Assembly: GCA_016839385.1 (NCBI GenBank)
Contig: JAEOUK010000224.1
Span: 1-9,158 of the forward strand
DNA length: 9,158 nt
Origin: Promethearchaeota archaeon
Lineage (GTDB): Archaea > Asgardarchaeota > Lokiarchaeia > Sigynarchaeales > MK-D1
Direction: 5' to 3'
A program made the translations under genes and the position numbers. The notes beneath the pieces are model-generated. The model made no database searches. It was given only the letters and a program-made list of their open reading frames with translations, and was not told where the DNA came from. Positions 1 to 5,780 of this stretch are shown here, one piece after another (positions within the stretch are counted from its first letter, which is position 1; each line of letters opens with the position of its first letter).

Positions 1-906
1 GAGAGTTTTCTTATCACAAATGAGATTGAAGATGTTTTTATATTCACATTTGATAAGTTCAATAATTTCATGGGAGTTCCAGTTCCTGATTTAGTACGAA
101 CTATGCCTCGATATATTATTATTGGAGATATGATGCATGAAGTAGAAAGCTCATTAAGAGTTGTCGGGGGCGAAAATTCTCTTGAGTTATTAGAAACGTA
201 TTGGAATGAATTCCTTGGAAATCTTGGATCTCTTAGAGATACAAGACGAGGATTGAAAAAATTAATTAGGCAAATTCAAACAATTCCAACGAATGGAAAT
301 CCAATAGACCATCCAAAAGTATTGCTTGCGGGAGATTTTTTCGTTCGATTTGGCACGTACTTCTTAAATGAACTAAGCCAGCTATATAATCAACATGGTG
401 TAATTGTGAAATCTACTGATTTCTTTGAAGTTCTTTTATATGGCTTATATTTTGGAGCAATGGTCACAGGAACCCAAAATTTAAAACATAAACTCATGGC
501 AAGTAAAGGATCATTGCGTTTTATGGAATGGATTGAACATTCTACACGCCGATTATTTAAGAAAACAGGATTAATTTACTCACATCCAATCGATATTGAA
601 CAAATTTTCGACAACGCGAAAACTTTGATTAACCCCATGATATTTGGTGAAGCTATTCCCGCGATTGGTAAAGGATTAGAGACTATTCATGCTAATTCAT
701 TTGATTCCTTGATCTTAATTGGACCACAGTTTTGCTTACCATATAGAATATCTCAAGCAATTTTAAAACCGGTGTACCTAGAAAACCGAACACCATTTTT
801 AGTATATGATGCAGAAGTAACCGGTTCATCCATGAGTCCTAATATGAGAAGACTTTTGCTAGCAAATATCCAACAAATAAAGAGAAGGAAAGAAGAAAGA
901 GTCTAA
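1..906 (+). CDS. Acyl-CoA dehydratase activase-related protein (DUF2229/HgdB-like), C-terminal part, 5' truncated
   Basis: The frame is open from base 1, adding 23 codons before the first ATG at 70, so this is the C-terminal ~300 residues of a longer protein whose start lies outside the window. Numbering from the ATG at 70, a beta-strand plus loop at 83-94 (KVLLAGDFFVRF) matches the 'GEIYVR' segment of DUF2229 proteins. GEA at 193-195 followed by a helix, then a hydrophobic strand and a lone Cys222 in 'GPQFCLP', match that family's 'P-x-x-C-M-P' region. Family knowledge: these proteins resemble the subunits and activators of 2-hydroxyacyl-CoA dehydratases, oxygen-sensitive iron-sulfur enzymes, but their own reaction is largely undefined. 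The usual multi-cysteine set is not visible in this part. No signal peptide or membrane segment is seen. The stop codon overlaps that of the convergent uronate isomerase gene by four bases. The family call is fairly good and the function is open. Confidence 0.7.
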   Translation, partial: ESFLITNEIEDVFIFTFDKFNNFMGVPVPDLVRTMPRYIIIGDMMHEVESSLRVVGGENSLELLETYWNEFLGNLGSLRDTRRGLKKLIRQIQTIPTNGNPIDHPKVLLAGDFFVRFGTYFLNELSQLYNQHGVIVKSTDFFEVLLYGLYFGAMVTGTQNLKHKLMASKGSLRFMEWIEHSTRRLFKKTGLIYSHPIDIEQIFDNAKTLINPMIFGEAIPAIGKGLETIHANSFDSLILIGPQFCLPYRISQAILKPVYLENRTPFLVYDAEVTGSSMSPNMRRLLLANIQQIKRRKEERV

Positions 907-2300
907 AAACCAAATAGCTTTTTTGGACCATCGTAACTGATGTAATGAGCTGTTTTTAATGCCAGTTCTTCAGGTATTTGACCTCTTTCCACCATATTTC
1001 CCAAGACATCAGATAATACTCTTCGAAACATTTCAGTGCGAGATCCATACGACATTATTTTTCGAGAATCAGTAACCATACCAGCATAATTCATTAATAA
1101 ATCCACAGATGCAATATATTCTAATTGTCTTTTCATTCCAATTGGTGTATCATTATACCACCAAGCTGCTCCTAAATTCACATTCTTTCCAAAAGCACGA
1201 GATATTGATGCTAAAGTTGTTTGTTGATTTGGATCCAAGCAATATAATACAAATTTTAATCCACGGTGATTGATAGGAGTAAGTGTATTATTTTCATCAA
1301 ATGCGTTTAGAAGATCTAATATCGGATCCACAATTTCTACTGCATGACTAGAGATATCCCCTCCAGAATCTGGTCCAAGAGATATAAAAATAGATTCTCT
1401 TGCATCCCGAACTGCTCCAATATGCAGTTGCATAACCCATCCTTTTTCTGCATTCATTTTAGCAAATTCATGAAGCATATACGACATAAATAGCATATGT
1501 TCCTCCTCAGAAGTTTCTTCTCCTTGTATTCGATGTTTATATATTTCTTCTACATCATTCTTATTGACATTAAATCCCAAAGGTATTAGAACACCATGAT
1601 CTGTTGTAATACATCCAAATTCAGCAAAATAATCATGAGTTAATCGTAATGCTACAAGAAAATCATCTAATGTAAGTAAGTTTTTGTTAACACGCTTTCC
1701 TAATTCATCCACATAATCTAGCCAAGAATCTTTGAAAATGTTCATTGCATTATCTGGTCGCCATGAAGGTCGAATAAATCCTTTACCTAATATTTGTGCG
1801 AGTTTTTTGTAATCTTCGAGCAATTCAATGGGATCATTGTTAGTGCACATAGATTCGACATTCATTTCTTTTAAGAGTTGTTGAGGACGCTTAGTATCTT
1901 GTGATAGTACTTCTTTAGCTCTATCCCAAATATTTTGTGCAGTAGATTTTGAGATGAGTTCCGCGATTCCTAAGCGTTTACGTAAATCGAGATGTATCCA
2001 CTCATATACAGGATTGCCTACAAATTCATCAAATACTTCAGCTAATTTCATCCATTTTTCATGATTGGTAGCATCTCCAGTAATAAATTCCTCGGGAATC
2101 CCTCGCTTCCGCAATAATTCCCAAACATAATGATCTGTTGCAGCTTCAACTTGCCAAATATCAATATAATTCTTGTTTTCCAGAATTTCCTTTGTATCCA
2201 CATGATTATGTGCATCCACTATTGGCAAGTCTTTAATCAGTTTGAAAATTTTCTCAGCAGTTTTATTGGATAGTAAGTATCTTTCATCAAGAAATCCCAT
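903..2300 (-). CDS. uxaC: Uronate (glucuronate) isomerase
   Basis: This 465-residue protein has the usual length for UxaC, the cytosolic amidohydrolase-superfamily enzyme that interconverts D-glucuronate/D-fructuronate and D-galacturonate/D-tagaturonate in hexuronate catabolism. Visible motifs in order: DAHNH at 29-33 (metal-binding His31 and His33), RPSWRPD at 177-183, MQLHIGA at 290-296 (His293), GPDSGGDI at 309-316, GAAWWYND at 377-384, and VTDSR at 409-413 with the conserved Asp411. All expected active-site segments are present, so it should be active. The segments around GNPVYEWIHLDL and SRTEMFRRVLS strongly recall Thermotoga maritima UxaC (from memory, not aligned). Relative to that, a short insertion appears near residues 335-347. 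The ATG at 2300 is preceded by AGGTGAG, a good Shine-Dalgarno match, which fixes the start. No other hexuronate-pathway gene (uxaB, uxuA, kdgK) is in the window. The gene is divergent from the P1 peptidase. Confidence 0.93.
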   Translation of the reverse strand: MGFLDERYLLSNKTAEKIFKLIKDLPIVDAHNHVDTKEILENKNYIDIWQVEAATDHYVWELLRKRGIPEEFITGDATNHEKWMKLAEVFDEFVGNPVYEWIHLDLRKRLGIAELISKSTAQNIWDRAKEVLSQDTKRPQQLLKEMNVESMCTNNDPIELLEDYKKLAQILGKGFIRPSWRPDNAMNIFKDSWLDYVDELGKRVNKNLLTLDDFLVALRLTHDYFAEFGCITTDHGVLIPLGFNVNKNDVEEIYKHRIQGEETSEEEHMLFMSYMLHEFAKMNAEKGWVMQLHIGAVRDARESIFISLGPDSGGDISSHAVEIVDPILDLLNAFDENNTLTPINHRGLKFVLYCLDPNQQTTLASISRAFGKNVNLGAAWWYNDTPIGMKRQLEYIASVDLLMNYAGMVTDSRKIMSYGSRTEMFRRVLSDVLGNMVERGQIPEELALKTAHYISYDGPKKLFGF

Positions 2301-2303
2301 ATA

Positions 2304-2310
2304 CTCACCT
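2304..2310 (-). promoter_or_regulatory. Shine-Dalgarno sequence of uxaC
   Basis: AGGTGAG on the minus strand lies three bases upstream of the ATG at 2300. It complements the 3' end of archaeal and bacterial 16S rRNA. It is the only clear ribosome binding site among the gene starts in this window and supports the annotated start. Confidence 0.7.
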
Positions 2311-2331
2311 AAACGAAAATTAACATGATTA

Positions 2332-2340
2332 ATTTTAAAT
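2332..2340. promoter_or_regulatory. Shared TATA-like element of the divergent uxaC / P1 peptidase genes
   Basis: ATTTTAAAT reads ATTTAAAAT on the other strand, so it is a near-palindromic A/T box. Its centre (~2336) is 28 bp before the peptidase ATG (2364), the distance expected for a leaderless archaeal mRNA. On the minus strand, a start site ~26 bp away would fall near 2310, giving uxaC a short leader that begins at its AGGTGAG. Purine-rich sequence just upstream on the minus strand (reverse complement of 2341-2350) could serve as BRE. This is inferred from spacing only. Confidence 0.45.
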
Positions 2341-2363
2341 GTTCCTTTTAGAAACTCTTTACC

Positions 2364-3500
2364 ATGGTAGATTTAAGGGAACTCGGATGGAATTGTGGAT
2401 TCTTCCCTCCAGGAAAAACCAACTCCATCATGGACGTACCAGGAGTATCAGTCGGTCATTGCACGATTAGTAAAGGACAGGGAGAATTAATTCCAGGACA
2501 AGGACCTATACGAACGGGTGTTTCGGTTATTCTGCCCCACCAACAAAATCTTTTTGAAAATAAAGTAAGAGCAGGAGTGTATGTAGCAAATGGCTTTGGT
2601 AAATCTACGGGAATCCCTCAAATTCAAGAACTTGGGTGTATTGAAACTCCTATTGCAGTAACCGGAACTTTGAATGTGGGATTGGTATATGACGCTTTGG
2701 TAGATTATATGATAAAAAAAAATCCTGAAATTGGTATCACAAAAAGTTCAGTTTCTCCAATTGTGACAGAATGTAATGATGGATTCTTAAATGACATGCA
2801 AGGACGCCATATTAAGGCAAATCATGTTTTTCAAGCAATTAAAGAAGCGAAATTTGCGACTGAAGTTGTTGAAGGAAGTGTTGGAGCATGCACAGGATTC
2901 TCTGTATTTCAACTAAAAAGTGGTATTGGTACTGCCTCACGGGTCATTCCGAGGGAAATATTAAATTTAAAAGAAGATTTTCACATTGGAACTATTGTCT
3001 TTCCTAACTTTGGAGTATTTGATGATTTTCTTTTTTATGGATATAAGATGGCAGATGTGTTATCTGAAACGAAATATTTTCCAAACGGACGAAAAAATAT
3101 TCCAAAAATTCTTCAAAAAAAAGAACAAGGTTCAATTATCGTTATTCTTGCCACTGATATACCCATGACATCAAGACAATTAGTTAGATTATCAAAAAGA
3201 GGTCAAGTAGGCATTATTCGAACAGGTTCTTCAATTTCCAACGGTTCTGGAGATTTTATTTTTGCATTTTCAACAAAAAATTTAGTCTCCTCCGGAAGTG
3301 GAGAAAATTTCTTTGATGGTAAATTTCTCAACGATTTTTCCCCATTAATTGAATTAGTATTCAGAGCTACTGGAGAGGTAGTTCAAGAAGCGATCTATAA
3401 AGGGATGTTAGCTGCTACAACAGTTACTGGAAGAGATGGTCATATATTCATTGGATTGGATTCTGAAGATCTTCCAAAAAGAAATAAGGAATTGGATTAG
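2364..3500 (+). CDS. P1 family (DmpA/BapA-type, S58) self-processing aminopeptidase
   Basis: The 378 residues match the usual length of this family. It comprises Ntn-type hydrolases that cut themselves into two chains and act as aminopeptidases on D-amino-acid amides, beta-peptides or unknown substrates. Landmarks: GVSVGHCTI at 27-35, VAVTGTLNVG-like segment at 98-106, ECNDGFLND at 136-144, GSVGACTGF at 171-179, SGIGTASRVI at 186-195, VFPNFG at 212-217 (Asn215, probable oxyanion residue). QGSIIVILATD at 255-265 contains the probable cleavage bond Gly256-Ser257, with Ser257 as nucleophile. Ser295 and Asp297 in NGSGD (293-297) correspond to DmpA Ser288 and Glu290. Phe141 lies where DmpA has Tyr146. 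These equivalences are from memory of the family. No signal peptide is seen, so it is probably cytosolic. The ATG is likely leaderless, with a TATA-like box ~28 bp upstream and no Shine-Dalgarno. The 3' end overlaps the convergent FAH gene by four bases. Substrate cannot be told. Confidence 0.88.
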   Translation: MVDLRELGWNCGFFPPGKTNSIMDVPGVSVGHCTISKGQGELIPGQGPIRTGVSVILPHQQNLFENKVRAGVYVANGFGKSTGIPQIQELGCIETPIAVTGTLNVGLVYDALVDYMIKKNPEIGITKSSVSPIVTECNDGFLNDMQGRHIKANHVFQAIKEAKFATEVVEGSVGACTGFSVFQLKSGIGTASRVIPREILNLKEDFHIGTIVFPNFGVFDDFLFYGYKMADVLSETKYFPNGRKNIPKILQKKEQGSIIVILATDIPMTSRQLVRLSKRGQVGIIRTGSSISNGSGDFIFAFSTKNLVSSGSGENFFDGKFLNDFSPLIELVFRATGEVVQEAIYKGMLAATTVTGRDGHIFIGLDSEDLPKRNKELD

Positions 3501-4369
3501 TTGTCTTGCAGCACAGGATTAGAAAGGGAGGGAAATCCATCAATTCTGCATTCGATAATATCTCCTTCACTTAATACGGTAGCACGAGGTGTACCTGTAG
3601 ATATAATATCTCCGGGCAAGAATGTCATTACTTTTGAGTGAAAAGAAACCAAGAAATCAGGGGGAAATGTCATATTTTTTATAAAATTTTCTGCGTGGGT
3701 CTCCCCATTTAGAATTGTAGCAACTTTCAGGTTTGATATATCTGGAATTTCCTCAGGAGTAATTAGGACAGGACCAAATGAAAAAAATGTATCAAAATTC
3801 TTACTTAAAGTTAGATAACGGGGATTTTTGCGTAATATACTTTCAGCAGTCATATCAATAATACATGTGAATCCTGCAATTACATCAACCCATTGATCTA
3901 TTGAAACATTTCTGCAAGATTTTCCGAAGATAACTCCAAATTCCGCCTCCCCGGTTGTTTTTTCTGCCATTGAGGGTAAATGGATTATATCTCCCATTCC
4001 AATTATTGTTGTATCTGCTTTCATAAAACTAGCTGGGATTGAAGCGGGAGATTTTTCATCTAAATCAGCCGCATGATCTTTATAATTGAGACCGATTCCC
4101 CATATCTTTGAAGGATGACGATATAATGGAGCGATTTTTATGGTTTTTATGGAAAGTATATCTTTATGTCGAAAATCAGATTGATATATTTTATTCTCAG
4201 AAAGGCAATATTTCAAAGCAAAAAACTGATTTGAAGCAAATATTTCGTCCAAATGTGTTGGAAAGTCCCAATTATATGTTGAATTAAGAATTCTTATCGG
4301 AATAATTTTATCTTCGATTAATAATCCTGATTCTTCAATATCATTTATATAAAAACTAATCAATCGCAT
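3497..4369 (-). CDS. Fumarylacetoacetate hydrolase (FAH) family protein
   Basis: This 290-residue protein has a weakly conserved N-terminal domain (1-~80) and a full FAH catalytic fold. The family hydrolyses C-C bonds or decarboxylates and isomerises keto acids such as acylpyruvates, 2-keto-3-deoxy sugar acid derivatives and oxaloacetate, using one Mg2+/Mn2+. Visible: GIGLNYKDHA at 91-100 with catalytic His99, FMKADTTIIG at 115-124, the metal ligands Glu141 and Glu143 in GEAEFG, Asp172 in IDMTAES, Lys190 in LSKNFDTF, and GDIISTGTP at 253-261. Two substitutions stand out. Asp102 replaces the Glu normally three residues after the catalytic His, and the usual 'TARD' is TAES (174-177). This suggests a substrate other than the common ones. 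The ATG at 4369 has no Shine-Dalgarno and a TATA-like box ~27 bp upstream. It is divergent from the LarA homologue. Chemistry is confident at family level and substrate is unknown. Confidence 0.87.
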   Translation of the reverse strand: MRLISFYINDIEESGLLIEDKIIPIRILNSTYNWDFPTHLDEIFASNQFFALKYCLSENKIYQSDFRHKDILSIKTIKIAPLYRHPSKIWGIGLNYKDHAADLDEKSPASIPASFMKADTTIIGMGDIIHLPSMAEKTTGEAEFGVIFGKSCRNVSIDQWVDVIAGFTCIIDMTAESILRKNPRYLTLSKNFDTFFSFGPVLITPEEIPDISNLKVATILNGETHAENFIKNMTFPPDFLVSFHSKVMTFLPGDIISTGTPRATVLSEGDIIECRIDGFPSLSNPVLQDN

Positions 4370-4392
4370 AGTCTGTGAATTTCTTTATTACA

Positions 4393-4400
4393 CATAAAAA
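4393..4400 (-). promoter_or_regulatory. TATA-like box of the FAH-family gene
   Basis: TTTTTATG on the minus strand is centred ~27 bp upstream of the ATG at 4369. With no Shine-Dalgarno between them, this fits a leaderless or nearly leaderless transcript. Inferred from position and A/T content only. Confidence 0.4.
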
Positions 4401-4432
4401 AGACTTATCGATTATTGGTTCGATCTAAAACC

Positions 4433-4440
4433 TATTTAAA
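4433..4440 (+). promoter_or_regulatory. TATA-like box of the larA-family gene
   Basis: TATTTAAA is centred ~25 bp before the ATG at 4461, which predicts transcription starting at or next to that ATG. An upstream in-frame TTG at 4446 lies only six bases after the box and would normally not be transcribed. This element therefore decides the start codon. Confidence 0.5.
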
Positions 4441-4460
4441 AGTGGTTGATTGAAGTACTC

Positions 4461-5717
4461 ATGGAATATGTTATGCCTTATGGTAAAGAATCTATTCCCA
4501 TTACTATACCCGATTCAATAAATCAAATAGAACTCGTTTTACCGGATCAAGACACGGTTCCAAATCCCGAGAATTTACTTCTGTATACATTAGAACATCC
4601 TATCCAAACAAGTCCTTTAAAAGATCTTTTGAGAAGAAAAAACCCAAATTCTGTAGTTATAGTTATTGATGATCACACACGAAAATTTCCGCATAAAAGC
4701 ATTCTTCCCCCCTTATTGAAATTTATCGAAAACCAGGGTATTAACAGAAATAATATTATTATATTGGTTGCTACGGGAGTTCATCGTCGACCCAGTTCCG
4801 ATCAAGTTGAATATTTACTTGGTTCAGAGATTGTAGATAATTATACAATAGAATGGAATGATCAAGAAAATGGAGAATTCATCAAGTTTGGTACCACATC
4901 CAGGGGTACACCCGTAAGTTTTAATAGCATTTACGTGACTGCAGACTTTAAAATACTGTTAACGGATGTTACATTGCATTATTTTGCAGGTTTTGGAGGA
5001 GATCGCAAATCTATATTTCCTGGTGTTGCTTCTGCATCATCGATTAATAAAAATCATTCTTTAGTCATGAATGGAATTTATCCAGGAACAATAAAGAATA
5101 ATCCAATTCATGACGACATGTCAGAAGCTGCTCAAATGGTCGGTGCTGATTTTGTTGTGAATATATGCTTAGATAGCTTAGGAGAAATTCTAGATATTAA
5201 AAGTGGTGCTTTAACACATGCTTTTTTAGAAGCAGTTTCTGGATATCAACAATCTTGTGTAGTTCCTATAAAAGAACAAGCAGATGTGTTAATATTAAGT
5301 GCTGGAGGATATCCATTTGATGGGAATTACCAACAAAGTATGAAAACTGTGATGCAATGCAAAAATGCAGTGAAATTTGGAGGAAAAATACTATATCTTT
5401 TAAAAGGAGAAGAAGGAATAGGTATACCGGCATTCAAAGACTATCTTGAAGAATTTCCAACATCAAAATCGGTTTTTGAATTTACTCAAAACCATGAATA
5501 TAAGCAAGGGATGCACAATGCCTATTATTATAGAAAGTTTACAGAAGAATACGAGGTATTTTATAAAACTAGCATACCTCAGAGATATGTTGAAAATGTT
5601 TTAAACGTAAAATATGTAATTGATTTGCAACATACTATTTCAAATATAATTCAGGAAGCTCATTTGGTATATATTATCCGGTATGGAACAAAAATGATGA
5701 TAAAATTTGACCCATAA
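4461..5717 (+). CDS. larA: LarA-family nickel-dependent 2-hydroxyacid racemase/epimerase (DUF2088)
   Basis: From the ATG at 4461 this encodes 418 residues, the normal length of LarA. LarA inverts the C2 of lactate through hydride transfer to a nickel-pincer nucleotide cofactor bound to a lysine. Key residues are present at nearly the L. plantarum spacing: His108 (ATGVHRRP), His173 (LHYFAGF), Lys183 (GGDRK, the cofactor-bearing lysine) and His199 (NKNH, nickel ligand), compared with 108, 174, 184 and 200 as I recall them. DDHTR at 70-74 and the segment GGYPFDGNYQQSMK (282-295) match the substrate region. The common GGGRK is GGDRK here. An in-frame TTG at 4446 would add five residues, but the promoter position and the family's 'LPYGK' N-terminus favour 4461. 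Homologues also act on malate and longer sugar acids, so lactate is not assured. The cofactor genes larB, larC and larE are not in the window. Probably cytosolic and transcribed alone. Confidence 0.88.
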   Translation: MEYVMPYGKESIPITIPDSINQIELVLPDQDTVPNPENLLLYTLEHPIQTSPLKDLLRRKNPNSVVIVIDDHTRKFPHKSILPPLLKFIENQGINRNNIIILVATGVHRRPSSDQVEYLLGSEIVDNYTIEWNDQENGEFIKFGTTSRGTPVSFNSIYVTADFKILLTDVTLHYFAGFGGDRKSIFPGVASASSINKNHSLVMNGIYPGTIKNNPIHDDMSEAAQMVGADFVVNICLDSLGEILDIKSGALTHAFLEAVSGYQQSCVVPIKEQADVLILSAGGYPFDGNYQQSMKTVMQCKNAVKFGGKILYLLKGEEGIGIPAFKDYLEEFPTSKSVFEFTQNHEYKQGMHNAYYYRKFTEEYEVFYKTSIPQRYVENVLNVKYVIDLQHTISNIIQEAHLVYIIRYGTKMMIKFDP

Positions 5718-5730
5718 TTTCTTGTGAATA

Positions 5731-5743
5731 TATATTTTTATTT
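5731..5743 (+). terminator. T-rich tract downstream of the larA-family gene
   Basis: TATATTTTTATTT begins 14 bases after the stop codon at 5717. Archaeal termination usually needs only a U-rich tract, so this may end the larA-family transcript. The whole 63-bp gap is A/T-rich and also holds the next gene's promoter, so the call is weak. Confidence 0.35.
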
Positions 5744-5750
5744 CAAAATC

Positions 5751-5759
5751 TATTTTTAT
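5751..5759 (+). promoter_or_regulatory. TATA-like box of the geranylgeranyl-reductase-family gene
   Basis: TATTTTTAT is centred 26 bp before the ATG at 5781. No Shine-Dalgarno intervenes (CATTCAATAGTAATAT), so a leaderless transcript starting at the ATG is likely. Confidence 0.5.
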
Positions 5760-5780
5760 CACCTCATTCAATAGTAATAT

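Noticed and set aside
905..926. Hairpin CCAAA/TTTGG followed by TTTTT on the minus strand at the end of uxaC as an intrinsic terminator
   Set aside because: The bases are the codons for the conserved C-terminus KLFGF and the stop codon, so the structure may be a coding by-product. The 5-bp A/T-rich stem is weak.
2986..3168. A 60-codon open frame inside the P1 peptidase gene
   Set aside because: Out of frame with the conserved peptidase segments around residues 207-265, with a low-complexity Phe/Lys-rich translation typical of AT-rich DNA.
4446..4460. TTG at 4446 as the start of the larA-family gene
   Set aside because: It lies only six bases after the TATA-like box and adds five residues not expected in the family. 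ATG 4461 fits better.
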